Assembly: GCF_014203795.1 (NCBI RefSeq)
Contig: NZ_JACHJU010000003.1
Location: forward strand, 620,001 to 684,000
DNA: 64,000 nucleotides
Origin: Streptosporangium album
Lineage (GTDB): Bacteria > Actinomycetota > Actinomycetes > Streptosporangiales > Streptosporangiaceae
Reading direction: 5' to 3'
Part shown: positions 1-7,310 of the stretch, in pieces
Position numbering within the stretch: the first letter of the stretch is position 1
Layout: the number at the start of each line of letters is the position of its first letter
Notes under the pieces: generated by a model
Database searches by the model: none
What the model was told of the DNA's origin: nothing
Seen by the model: the letters and a program-made list of their open reading frames with translations, nothing else
Translations under genes and position numbers: made by a program

Positions 1-20
1 TGAGCGCCTTCGGCGTCTGA
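1..20 (+). CDS. 3' end of a gene entering from the left (partial)
   Basis: Only six codons are visible, reading Ser-Ala-Phe-Gly-Val-stop with TGA at 18-20. A 9-bp hairpin overlaps the stop codon, which is what suggests that a real gene ends here. The product cannot be named from this much sequence. Confidence 0.35.
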
Positions 21-50
21 CCCGCCGCCGGGAGACGCGGACGGCGGGTC
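19..50 (+). terminator. hairpin at the stop of the left-edge gene
   Basis: GACCCGCCG (19-27) pairs perfectly with CGGCGGGTC (42-50) around a 14-nt loop. There is no U-tract. GC-only hairpins like this are common as actinobacterial gene-end structures. It marks the boundary of the gene entering from the left. Confidence 0.45.
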
Positions 51-366
51 GGACAGGACGCGAGACGCGACTAGAGCAGGGTGCCGAGGAAGTCCCGTGT
101 CCGGCTGTCCGAGGTGTACTCGGCGGCGACGAAGTCGGTGACTCCCGCTCTGGCGAGCAGCAGTCCGATCCGCATCGCTACCGAACTCCATTCTAGTTTT
201 TGCGCCCGGCCTAGAAGGCGAAACACCCGAGCATGGGGATCGACTTCAGGGTGCCCACGTGACCTCGGCAAAGGAAGGTCACCTTCCGGACGGCCGGACT
301 TGACACGACCTGGACCGGGAAACAGTTGTGATGATCTTGTCGCCTGGGAACGATGACAGGAGAGCG
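51..366. other. 316-bp stretch without a convincing gene
   Basis: The short open frames on both strands have no ribosome-binding site, no plausible codon pattern and no recognisable motif. The base composition is slightly less G/C-rich than the neighbouring genes around 190-240. I see no repeat or regulatory palindrome here. Confidence 0.4.
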
Positions 367-398
367 AAAAACCCGGCGAACTGTGTAGTCCACCGGGC
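367..398 (-). terminator. Rho-independent terminator of tRNA-Val(CAC)
   Basis: On the minus strand CCCGGTG (391-397) pairs with CGCCGGG (372-378), with one G-U pair, and is followed directly by five U residues (367-371). It lies 23 nt downstream of the tRNA 3' end, as expected for a monocistronic tRNA. Confidence 0.75.
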
Positions 399-420
399 TC
401 TCACCTGCGTCTTACTGCTG

Positions 421-492
421 TGGGCGATACTGGGATCGAACCAGTGACCTCTTCGGTGTGAACGAAGCGCTCTCCCGCTGAGCTAATCGCCC
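421..492 (-). tRNA. tRNA-Val (anticodon CAC)
   Basis: 72 nt. The acceptor stem is GGGCGAT paired with ATCGCCC, with discriminator A at 421. The anticodon stem CTTCG/CGAAG encloses the loop TTCACAC, so the anticodon is CAC. The T arm is CTGGTTCGATCCCAG. The 3' CCA is not encoded. This isoacceptor reads GUG and complements the tRNA-Val(GAC) copies found elsewhere in the window. Confidence 0.95.
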
Positions 493-952
493 GCCCTGTC
501 CGGCTCCTCGCGGTGCCGACGTGGAAAACCATACCGCAATCCGAGACCTCTGGCGAAGCGACACCTGCAACAGAGATGATCATGGAGAGGCGACACGGTC
601 ATGGAGCAAAGGTCTGGGGATGCGTCCGGCGGGGGGCTACGGTGTCATAGCATCGTCCTGATCCGCAGAAGCACCGAACTACCCAAGCTGGACCCCTATG
701 CCCTGAGACGCCCCCAGAGGGGAGTCGACGGTGACCAAAACGATACGCAAAACCCTTGTAAATAAGGCCCCGTTGGTGATGTTTAGCCAGGTAGATGCCC
801 AAATGTCGCGCTGTGATGTGTGTTACAGAAGGGCCTGAGGGCGGAATCTTTCCTACAGGTTTCTTTGTTCCGCGTCATAGCTCGGGACAAAGTCCGTCAG
901 AGCAGTGAAAGCCCCGAAGAGGGGACCGACGACGAAAAAGGTTTGGCTGACG
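493..952. other. 460-bp leader region upstream of the ssgB-like gene
   Basis: No coding frame with a ribosome-binding site or family resemblance is visible. The stretch is relatively A/T-rich near 740-860 and contains an 18-bp imperfect palindrome (811-828), listed separately. A long upstream region is usual for developmentally controlled actinomycete genes. An in-frame GTG at 905 would give a 16-residue N-terminal extension on the downstream gene, but family alignment favours 953. Confidence 0.4.
811..828. promoter_or_regulatory. CRP-like palindrome upstream of ssgB
   Basis: CTGTGATGTGTGTTACAG has half-sites TGTGA and TTACA separated by 6 nt, the spacing of CRP-family operators. It lies about 125 bp upstream of the ssgB-like start codon. 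Function is inferred from symmetry only; the -10/-35 boxes are not clear. Confidence 0.35.
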
Positions 953-1369
953 ATGAACAGCGCCACCGTCTCTGCCGAGCTTGGCCTTCGGCTTGTGGTC
1001 CCCGACCGTACCACCGTCCCCCTGCTCGCCGGACTCAGCTACACGGCCGATGATCCTTACGCGATCAGAATGGCCTTCCATGTGGGGAACGACGAACCGG
1101 TCGAGTGGATCTTTGCCCGCGAACTGCTGACAGTCGGCATCGTGCGACGTGTCGGCGACGGAGACGTCCAAGTGTGGCCCGCGCGCGCCGACGGCGAACG
1201 CACCCTGCACATCAGTCTCACGTCACCGTTCGGACAGGCCCTGTTCGAGGTGCCTCTGGCTCCGCTCACGGAGTTCCTGCACCGGACGTACGAACTGGTC
1301 CCGGCCGGTCGTGAGACCGACTTCATGGACCTCGACGCCGAGCTCAGCAACATGCTCTGGAGCTCCTGA
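953..1369 (+). CDS. ssgB: SsgA-family sporulation / cell-division regulator, SsgB-like
   Basis: 138 aa. SsgA-like proteins occur only in morphologically complex actinomycetes. SsgB localises to future septum sites and recruits FtsZ during sporulation-specific division (family knowledge). The protein matches this family end to end: an N-terminal segment with LRLVVP, the core DPYAIRMAFH, EWIFARELL, a GDGDVQVWP stretch, and a C-terminal DLDAELSNML. The start at 953 (ATG AAC) is chosen because family members begin MN-x-TVS-x-EL; the upstream GTG at 905 adds 16 unrelated residues. The gene stands alone between the CRP-like palindrome and the convergent DUF305 gene. That it is SsgB rather than another SsgA-like paralogue is a judgement from overall resemblance. 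Confidence 0.8.
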   Translation: MNSATVSAELGLRLVVPDRTTVPLLAGLSYTADDPYAIRMAFHVGNDEPVEWIFARELLTVGIVRRVGDGDVQVWPARADGERTLHISLTSPFGQALFEVPLAPLTEFLHRTYELVPAGRETDFMDLDAELSNMLWSS

Positions 1370-1443
1370 CCCCGGGCGGGCGGCCGGGGGGACCCGCCGC
1401 CCGCCGGACATCCCGCCGGCCGGGTCCGGGTGTCCGGGCGCCG

Positions 1444-2076
1444 CTATCCCCCGAGCAGCCTCCGCATCCGGGCGATCTCGACGCCCTGCCCGGACAGGAC
1501 GTCCTGGGCGACGGCCAGCATGGTCCGGTCCGTGCCCTCGCGAAGCTCCTGCCCGGCCATAGTCATCGCCGTCTCGTGGTGAGCGATCATCAAGGTCAGG
1601 AAGAGCTCGTCGAACACCGCTCCCCTGGCCGCCCGGAGCCGGTTCATCTGCCCCAGGGTGACCGTGTGGTCGCCATGCCCCGCCTGCGGTCTGCCCACCG
1701 ATTCCAGCCATGACGTCATGGCGGCGATCTCGGGCCGTTGCGCCGCCGTGATCCGCCCGCCGATCGTCCGCAGGGCCGCCGACGACGACCGGGGCGCGAC
1801 CAGCGCCGCCATCTCCAGTGCCTGCCGGTGGTGCGGGATCATGCCCTCGGCGAACCGCACATCGGCCGCCGTCACCCGGGCCTCGGACGTGCCGAGCCCC
1901 TCACCCGGGCTCGCCGTACGGCCTGGCTCTCCCGGGCCACCCGGGAGGATCACCGGTGCCCCGGTGCCCGCGACCAGCGGTGTCCGCTCCCCTTGACTCG
2001 CCGCGCCGCAGCCGACGAGTCCCGCTGCCATCGAGATCATGACAATAACCGCATACGGCCAACGCATCTCCGGCAT
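1444..2076 (-). CDS. DUF305-family lipoprotein
   Basis: 210 aa, predicted exported lipoprotein. The N-terminus MPEMRWPYAV is followed by a hydrophobic stretch ending in a lipobox (LVGC, cysteine about residue 22), then a Gly/Pro-rich linker. Two four-helix-bundle repeats of DUF305 follow, each with the family's His-rich helix motif: MIPHHRQALEMA near residue 80 and MIAHHETAMTMA near residue 170. DUF305 (ferritin-like) proteins are suspected to bind metal, often copper or iron, outside the membrane. The gene is divergent from the LVIVD lipoprotein with only 43 bp between starts, an arrangement that suggests shared control. ATG at 2076 is preceded by GAAGG; an ATG three codons downstream, preceded by GGAG, is also possible. 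Confidence 0.85.
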   Translation of the reverse strand: MPEMRWPYAVIVMISMAAGLVGCGAASQGERTPLVAGTGAPVILPGGPGEPGRTASPGEGLGTSEARVTAADVRFAEGMIPHHRQALEMAALVAPRSSSAALRTIGGRITAAQRPEIAAMTSWLESVGRPQAGHGDHTVTLGQMNRLRAARGAVFDELFLTLMIAHHETAMTMAGQELREGTDRTMLAVAQDVLSGQGVEIARMRRLLGG

Positions 2077-2119
2077 ACCTTCAATAATGAGGTAAGACCC
2101 CCGACGTGATGAGGTCACC
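2077..2119. promoter_or_regulatory. divergent promoter region between two lipoprotein genes
   Basis: This 43-bp, comparatively A/T-rich interval (core TTCAATAATGAGGTAAG) separates the start codons of the DUF305 and LVIVD genes and must hold promoter elements for both. GAGG at 2111-2114 is the ribosome-binding site for the TTG start at 2120. Individual -35/-10 boxes cannot be assigned. Confidence 0.4.
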
Positions 2120-3499
2120 TTGCGATTGACTGTGGCATCCGGACTGGCCGTGCTGCTTCTGGCGGCCGGGTGCGGCGCCGATCCCGCCCCTGCGGCGCCG
2201 CGGTCCGCCCCCTCCCCGGCGGGGGCGCCGACCTCGATCGCCGCGACGGCGTCCGAGGGCGTCATGCACAGTGCCAACGTCACGCATGTCGCCAACGTGC
2301 CGCCGCAGGCGCCTCTCGACGGCCCCCAGGCCTGGGGCACCGACCTGGCCTTCCAGGGTGATCACGCCTTCGTCGGCAACTACGACGGCTTCAGTGTGTT
2401 CGACGTGTCCGACCCCACCAAGCCCGCCGTGGTCAGCAGGGTGCTCTGCCCCGGGGAGCAGAACGACGTCTCGGTGAGCGGGAACCTGCTGTTCCTGTCC
2501 ATCGACTCACCGCGCGGCGGCCCGGCGTGTGACAGCGGGAAGGGGCAGCACGGCTCGGCCACGGGCTGGGAGGGCATCCGGATCTTCGACATCACCGACA
2601 AGGCCCACCCCACCTTCGTCTCGGCGGTCCGCACCGAGTGCGGTTCCCACACCCACACCCTCGTCCCCGGCAAGGACGGGGAGGAGGTCTACCTCTACAT
2701 CTCCTCGCCCGGTCCGGAGCCCGGCTCGACGACCTGCCCCGCTCCGCACAACAAGCTCTCCGTGGTGAAGGTGCCCGTCAAGGATCCGGCGGCGGCCAAG
2801 GTGGTGTCGATGCCGGAGATCTCCGGGACAGAGGACCGGGAGCGCCCCGGCGGCTGTCACGACATCACGGCCTATCCGGAGAAGGACCTGGCCGCCGCCG
2901 CCTGCTTCGGTGACGGGCTCCTGCTGGACATCTCCGACCGGCTGAACCCCCGGGTGCTCCAGCGGGTGCGCGACGAGAAGAACTTCTCGATCTGGCACTC
3001 GGCGACGTTCAACAACGCGGCGACCAAGGTGGTCTTCGGCGACGAGCTGGGCGGCGGGGTCAGCGCCACCTGCGACGGCGACACGCCGGAGAACCACGGG
3101 GCGGACGCCGTGTACGACCTCGCCAAGGACCGCACGCTCACGCTCCGCGGCTACTTCAAGATTCCGAGGGAGCAGCAGCCCGACGAGAACTGCGTCGCGC
3201 ACAACGGGTCACTCCTGCCGGTCCCGGGCAAGGACATCATGGTCCAGTCCTGGTACCAGGGCGGGGTGTCGATCTGGGACTTCACCGACGCGGCCGGCCC
3301 CCGGGAGATCGGCTTCTTCGAGCGCGGCCCCGTCGACGGGATCGGCGGCTCGTGGTCGGCCTACTACTACAACGGCTACATCTACTCCAGCGACATCACC
3401 AAGGGCCTGGACGTGCTCCGGATCGACGATCCGCTGACCGATCCGGCCAAACAGGTCACGCTGAAGGAACTGAACGCTCAGACCCAGATGTCCTACTGA
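2120..3499 (+). CDS. LVIVD-repeat beta-propeller lipoprotein
   Basis: 459 aa with a TTG start preceded by GAGG. The signal peptide ends in a lipobox (LLLAAGC, cysteine near residue 18). A Pro/Ala linker follows, then a beta-propeller of LVIVD-type repeats: GFSVFDVSDPTKP near 95, GIRIFDITDKAHP near 150, GLLLDISDRLNP near 270, GVSIWDFTDAAGP near 385 and GLDVLRIDDP near 440. Histidine-containing loops (ECGSHTHT, GGCHDIT, NCVAHNGS) recur between blades. Such proteins are extracytoplasmic and their biochemical role is not established. The stop at 3499 lies 13 bp from the last codon of the broken kinase gene on the other strand, so the two were originally convergent neighbours. Confidence 0.85.
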   Translation: MRLTVASGLAVLLLAAGCGADPAPAAPRSAPSPAGAPTSIAATASEGVMHSANVTHVANVPPQAPLDGPQAWGTDLAFQGDHAFVGNYDGFSVFDVSDPTKPAVVSRVLCPGEQNDVSVSGNLLFLSIDSPRGGPACDSGKGQHGSATGWEGIRIFDITDKAHPTFVSAVRTECGSHTHTLVPGKDGEEVYLYISSPGPEPGSTTCPAPHNKLSVVKVPVKDPAAAKVVSMPEISGTEDRERPGGCHDITAYPEKDLAAAACFGDGLLLDISDRLNPRVLQRVRDEKNFSIWHSATFNNAATKVVFGDELGGGVSATCDGDTPENHGADAVYDLAKDRTLTLRGYFKIPREQQPDENCVAHNGSLLPVPGKDIMVQSWYQGGVSIWDFTDAAGPREIGFFERGPVDGIGGSWSAYYYNGYIYSSDITKGLDVLRIDDPLTDPAKQVTLKELNAQTQMSY

Positions 3500-3512
3500 G
3501 CGGCCCGCGATC

Positions 3513-3577
3513 TCACCGGGGCACCAGGATCTCCTCGCCACTCCTCCAACCCCGGTAGGTCGTGGTGAAAACCGACT
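3513..3577 (-). pseudogene. detached 3' end of the Ser/Thr kinase gene, left of the IS element
   Basis: Reading leftward from the IS border, this strand encodes ESVFTTTYRGW and then ends EEILVPR-stop (TGA at 3513-3515). The Thr-Thr-x-Tyr-x-x-Trp pattern followed by a short beta strand and stop resembles the end of LppX/LprG-like sensor domains, the same kind of domain that forms the C-terminal half of the kinase at 5418-6329. I infer that the IS element separated this tail from the rest. About 60-80 codons that should lie between the two pieces are absent, so a deletion accompanied or followed insertion. Confidence 0.5.
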
Positions 3578-3760
3578 CTTGAACTCCTCCCTGGCCTGGG
3601 GGCCGGAGATTCTCCCGTCGCGTCGCGGTTAAGCGGCGCGCGGGGGTTGACGCCTCGCAGACCGGGCAGCCCCGAGGTCTCCGCGTCCTGACACCGCAGT
3701 TCCTGCGGCGTTGCGAATGTTGATCGCGGCGTTGGTGTCGGCGTGGCCGACCCACCCACA
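3578..3760 (-). ncRNA. putative omega RNA (TnpB guide RNA scaffold)
   Basis: In characterised IS605 elements the guide RNA of TnpB runs from the 3' part of tnpB through the element end, and the guide is the sequence just outside that end (established for ISDra2-type systems). The corresponding interval here overlaps the last 130 bp of tnpB and contains the end hairpin GGCC-CCCA-GGCC. If the border is right, the guide would start with AAGAGTCGGTTTTCACCACG, which is the kinase-gene flank. The exact 5' end cannot be seen. Confidence 0.4.
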
Positions 3761-4897
3761 CGCGGGGTTGGCGCAGGAGAACCGGGTGCCGTCACGGGAG
3801 GCCGCGTCGCGGTGCCCGCACTGGTGGCAGGTCTGTGACGTGCCCGGGGCGGGGACCTTCACCACCAGCCCGCCGCGATCACGGGTTTTGTACTCCAGCA
3901 AGGCGACCGTGCGGCCCCACGCCTCGCCGGTGATGGCGCGGTTCAGCCCTGCCTTCTGCGTCACGTTCCGGCCGGGTTGTTCGATCGTGCCCTTGGCAGA
4001 GCGGACCATGTTCGCGATCTTCAGATCCTCCACCACGATCACGCTGAAGGTGTCAGCGAGTTCGGTGGTGGTCTGGTGCTGCCAGTTAACGGCTCGGCGC
4101 TTGGCTGTCGCGCGGAGCCTGGCTATCTGGTCATAGGTGCGGGTCAGCCGATGAGAGGTCCGCTGTCCGGGGGTACGGGCAGCGCGCTGGCGGGCGGATT
4201 TCTTCTCCAGGCGGCGCAGGTGTTCACGCTCACCGCCGGTGAGCCAGGGGCCGTGCTCACGCGTGGTCTGGTCCGACAATGCCAAGGCGACGGTGATCCC
4301 CCGGTCGATCCCCACGGCTGGACCGGGATGGGTCTCCATGACCGGAGCGGTCATGGTCTCGGTCCGGAACACGATCTGCCAGCCGAAGGCGTCCTTGACC
4401 AGCCGGGCTCCGGTGACCCGCCCGGTCGGGCCGCCCTTGGTGACGCCGGGCAGGTCCTTGGTCCACCGAAACCGCACCCGCCCGACCTTGGGCAGGTTGA
4501 CCGCACCCCACCGCCGGTTGATTCGCTTGATCTGCAGGTCGCGAGCCTGAGGCACATCGACGGCCGGTCGGGAACCGAACCGGGCCTTGAACGTCGGGCG
4601 TTTAGCGGGGTGATCAGGGTTGAAGAAGTTCGCCCACGCCTGCCGGTAGGTCTTCAGCACGGCCTGAGCCGCCTGGGCGGGCAGTTGGCCTATCCAGTCG
4701 ATCTCATGACGAGCCGCCCGGATCGCGGTGTCGCACTCCTTCAACGTCGCGAACCGGCCTTGGCGGAAGGTGAAGTACTCGTGTAGCAGGTTCCACAGCG
4801 TGCGGGCGGTGTGCGCCTGGCCGTCCAGCACCGCCACCTGGGCTGTGCTCAACTCCAGGCGGGCCACATGCGCCCGCGTCTGCTTCACCTTCTCCAC
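3629..4897 (-). CDS. tnpB: TnpB, RNA-guided nuclease of an IS605-type element
   Basis: 422 aa, full length for the family. An N-terminal OrfB helix-turn-helix region contains ARTLWNLLHEYF. The RuvC-like nuclease core shows all three acidic residues: Asp198 in GIDRGI, Glu290 in IVVEDLKI and Asp387 in GHADTNAAINI. The target-binding zinc ribbon CxxC...CxxxxC (Cys357, 360, 375, 380) lies between the last two. TnpB proteins are ancestors of Cas12 and use an RNA from the element end to cut DNA next to a short TAM. All catalytic and zinc residues are present, so the protein is predicted active. The ATG at 4897 lies 23 bp from the tnpA start. The basic C-terminal tail is typical. Confidence 0.93.
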   Translation of the reverse strand: MEKVKQTRAHVARLELSTAQVAVLDGQAHTARTLWNLLHEYFTFRQGRFATLKECDTAIRAARHEIDWIGQLPAQAAQAVLKTYRQAWANFFNPDHPAKRPTFKARFGSRPAVDVPQARDLQIKRINRRWGAVNLPKVGRVRFRWTKDLPGVTKGGPTGRVTGARLVKDAFGWQIVFRTETMTAPVMETHPGPAVGIDRGITVALALSDQTTREHGPWLTGGEREHLRRLEKKSARQRAARTPGQRTSHRLTRTYDQIARLRATAKRRAVNWQHQTTTELADTFSVIVVEDLKIANMVRSAKGTIEQPGRNVTQKAGLNRAITGEAWGRTVALLEYKTRDRGGLVVKVPAPGTSQTCHQCGHRDAASRDGTRFSCANPACGWVGHADTNAAINIRNAAGTAVSGRGDLGAARSARRQPPRAA

Positions 4898-4920
4898 ACC
4901 CTGATCGTATCATTTGGTTT

Positions 4921-5348
4921 ATGTCACCGAGATGGAAACCGAACCCCGATGTGTACACCGGACGGCACGTCGTCTATCACCTCCACGCCCATTTGGTGTT
5001 CGTCACCAGGTACCGGAGGGGGCCTTCGCTGACCCGATGCCGGTCCGATGCGGACAGATCATGCGGGAGGTCTGTGCCGACTTCGAGGTCGAACTTCGCG
5101 AGTTCGGCGGCGAGGACGACCACGTCCACCCGCTGGTCCGCTACCCACCCAAGGTCGCCCTGTCCAAGCTGGTCAACTCGCTGAAGGGGGTCTCGGCGCG
5201 GATGCTGTGCAAGGAGTTCAGCGCCCACGTCCGCACGTACCTGTGGGGCGGGCATTTCTGGTCCGGCTCCTACTTCGCCGGGTCGGTTCGCGGGACACCC
5301 CTGACCGTGCTCAAGCAGTACATCGAGCAGCAGAAACGGCCGGTCTGA
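4921..5348 (+). pseudogene. tnpA: TnpA, HUH-type Y1 transposase, split by a -1 frameshift
   Basis: The first frame (ATG 4921) encodes the family N-terminus, with GRHVVYHLHAHLVFVTRYRRG, and then loses homology. The rest (AFADPMPVRCGQIMREVCADF onward) is in the -1 frame from about 5022 to the stop at 5348. The switch falls in a run of five G (5018-5022); one extra G, or -1 slippage on that run, restores the protein. The HUH motif (DDHVHPLV) and the catalytic tyrosine (LKQYIEQQ) are intact in the second frame. IS200-type TnpA (about 135 aa) excises and inserts single-stranded element DNA. It is either a recent pseudogene or depends on frameshifting. Confidence 0.8.
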
Positions 5349-5359
5349 TCGGGGTGGAC

Positions 5360-5385
5360 GCCGATTCGCCTGGCGGCGAATCGGC
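5360..5385. repeat. perfect hairpin at the tnpA-side end of the IS
   Basis: GCCGATTCGCC (5360-5370) and GGCGAATCGGC (5375-5385) form an 11-bp perfect stem with loop TGGC, 11 nt after the tnpA stop. Subterminal hairpins of this kind are what TnpA recognises at IS200/IS605 ends. Smaller hairpins, including CGGCC-CGAA-GGCCG near 5425-5439, follow within or next to the kinase frame. Confidence 0.75.
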
Positions 5386-5417
5386 TGTTCTTGCCCCGCT
5401 ACGCGGGACAGTCCGCT

Positions 5418-6329
5418 TCACCCCCGGCCCGAAGGCCGCAGCACTACGGACGAAACCGGGTAGACCCGTTTCACCCGCCGGACCTGGCGGGAGGCCGCCA
5501 CCAGTTCCAGGATCGTCTTCACCGAACCGGTCGCGACGATATGCGTGGCGTACCAGCCGGAGAGCAGGTGGCCGGGCAGCTCACCCCGGTCGTCGACCTC
5601 CTTGTAGAGGTACGTTTTCCTGCCCACGACATAGTATTTCTCGTCCACCACCACGACGCGGCTGCCCGTGGCGGTCGGGGCTTTGCTCATCCGCATGTCG
5701 AAGTCGGTCCGGATCCGGTCCGGGCCGGTTCCATGATGGACGATGCGGCCGCTCGCCTCCAGGTAGATGTCACTCTGGGTGTACCCACCGGCGTAGGAGA
5801 ACGTCGCCTCAGGTGAGATCGCCAGGGAGGCGTCGATCGCGGACACCAGCTCCACGGGCGTGCTCGGAGCAGGCAGCGGCGCCTCGGGGTCGGTCGCGGG
5901 CCGAGAGGGCGAAACGTTATCGGGCTTGAAGTCACGGTGGATCACACCGGCCCGATGGATCGCCGCGAGGGCGGTGATCGTGCCGATCGCCAGCCGGTGC
6001 AGCACCGCGCCATGGCGTGGACCGTGCGATTCGACCACCTGCTGCAGGGACGGCCCGTCGATGTACTCGCTGACGATGTACGGCGGGACGGCCTCCAGGT
6101 CCGCGTCGAGAATCCTGACCGTGCAGAACTCCGCCACCTGGCGGGCGGCGGCCAGCTCCCGGGCGAAGGAAGGGCCGTCCGCCAGGCGTCCGTGCACCAC
6201 CTTGACCGCGACCCGGTCACCGGCCTCCGTCTCCGCCAGGTAGACCACGCCCTGGCCGCCCTCCCCCAGACGGCCGACGATGCGGTATCCCCCGATCCGC
6301 TCGGGGTCCCCCTGCCGTAACGGATCCAC
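5418..6329 (-). pseudogene. truncated Ser/Thr protein kinase fused to a sensor-like domain
   Basis: 303-aa frame. Residues 14-140 are the N-lobe and start of the C-lobe of a PknB-type kinase: glycine loop GEGGQG, VAVKVV with Lys43, and catalytic loop HRDFKPDN (131-138). Directly afterwards, where the DFG segment should come, the sequence changes to a Pro-rich stretch and then an LppX/LprG-like beta-rich domain (about 160-290, ending in VRRVKRVYP). Kinase subdomains VII-XI and any membrane segment are missing, so catalysis is not possible. The last residues and the TGA at 5418 are contributed by the IS-end region; the original tail appears at 3513-3577. GTG at 6329 has GCGAGG upstream. Confidence 0.75.
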
Positions 6330-6424
6330 ATCGCCTCGCAGCCCTTTTGATCATTTCCGGGAAGCCTAGCGAAGGACATTTCTTCAGGGAATACACCGGC
6401 AACGCACCCCTTGGGCCGCGGTCG

Positions 6425-6472
6425 GCTCCGGGGTTCCGTACGGCTCCCACACCGTGTGCAGAACCCCGGAGC
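6425..6472 (-). terminator. hairpin downstream of pabC
   Basis: GCTCCGGGGTTC (6425-6436) pairs perfectly with GAACCCCGGAGC (6461-6472), a 12-bp stem. The loop contains a smaller CACAC/GTGTG hairpin. It begins 8 nt past the pabC stop, with no U-tract. It is a likely transcription or mRNA 3' end for the lysR-pabB-pabC operon. Confidence 0.6.
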
Positions 6473-6479
6473 TACATCG

Positions 6480-7310
6480 TCACGGGTCGAGATCGGCCGC
6501 ACCGCGCTCGGCGAAGACCCGCATCGCCTTGGCGGTGATCGGGCCGGGCGCGGCCGGCAGCACGGTCTGGTCGACCGCACGGATCGGCTGGATGTCGCGG
6601 GTGGTGGAGGTCAGGAACGCCTCCTCCGCCTCGTAGAGGGCCGACAGCGGGACATCCTCCTCGGAGGCGCCGCACCACTCCAGCGTCAGCGCCCGGGTGA
6701 CCCCGGCCAGGCAGCCGGAGGACAGCGTGGGGGTGAGCAGACGGCCGTCCCGCACGATGAAGATGTTGCTGCCGGTGCCCTCGCAGAGGTTTCCGGCGAG
6801 GTTCTCGAAGATCGCCTCGCCGCCGCCCCTGGCCTTGGCGTAGAAGAGGGCCTTGGCGTTGTCGCCGTAGGAGGTGCTCTTCACCCCGGCGAGCGCGCCG
6901 CGCTCGTTGCGCGGCCAGGGCACGACGGTGACGTCCGCGGTGGCCGGGAACGGCTTCTGCTCGTCGACGATCACCACGGCGGTGCAGCCCTGGTCTCCGC
7001 GGTCGGAGCCGAGCGGGCCGGGGCCGCTGGTGTAGGTGACGCGGATCCGGCCGAGCTGCCACGGGGGCGCCTCGGCCAGGCAGGCGTGGATGCCCGCGGC
7101 GATCGCGTCGACGTCCGGTTCGGGCAGATCCATACGCTGGGCCGAGAGCCGGAGCCGGTCGAGATGGCGGGTGAGCGCGAACGAGGCGCCGTTCACGCAT
7201 TTGATGGTCTCGAAGACGCCGTCTCCGACCATCAGCCCATGGTCGAACACCGAGACGGTGGCCTGCTCCGGGGTGATGAGTTCCCCGTTAACCCATACGG
7301 GCACGTTCAT
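6480..7310 (-). CDS. pabC: aminodeoxychorismate lyase / class IV aminotransferase
   Basis: 276 aa, PLP fold type IV. Family hallmarks are the N-terminal FDHGLMVGDGVFET (near 22-36), the PLP lysine in GVKSTSYGDNAKA, EGTGSNIF and LSSGCLAGVTR. The neighbour is aminodeoxychorismate synthase, so the likely reaction is cleavage of aminodeoxychorismate to p-aminobenzoate and pyruvate in folate synthesis. Branched-chain or D-amino-acid aminotransferases share these motifs, so the assignment rests partly on context. ATG at 7310 has AGGAG upstream and overlaps the pabB stop in an ATGA, indicating translational coupling. Confidence 0.85.
   Translation of the reverse strand: MNVPVWVNGELITPEQATVSVFDHGLMVGDGVFETIKCVNGASFALTRHLDRLRLSAQRMDLPEPDVDAIAAGIHACLAEAPPWQLGRIRVTYTSGPGPLGSDRGDQGCTAVVIVDEQKPFPATADVTVVPWPRNERGALAGVKSTSYGDNAKALFYAKARGGGEAIFENLAGNLCEGTGSNIFIVRDGRLLTPTLSSGCLAGVTRALTLEWCGASEEDVPLSALYEAEEAFLTSTTRDIQPIRAVDQTVLPAAPGPITAKAMRVFAERGAADLDP

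Larger units (their letters stand above)
3578..5417. mobile_element. IS200/IS605-family insertion sequence (IS605-type, divergent tnpA and tnpB)
   Basis: The element carries divergent tnpB (minus) and tnpA (plus) genes 23 bp apart, the IS605 layout. The tnpA-side end has an 11-bp perfect hairpin (5360-5385) and further small hairpins to about 5439. The tnpB-side end reads GGCC-CCCA-GGCC then GGGAGGAGTTCAAG on the minus strand, the usual form of these ends. Ends are approximate because this family makes no inverted repeats or target duplications. The left border is placed where recognisable kinase coding sequence resumes. TnpB looks intact and TnpA is frameshifted, so the copy may not move on its own. 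Confidence 0.75.
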
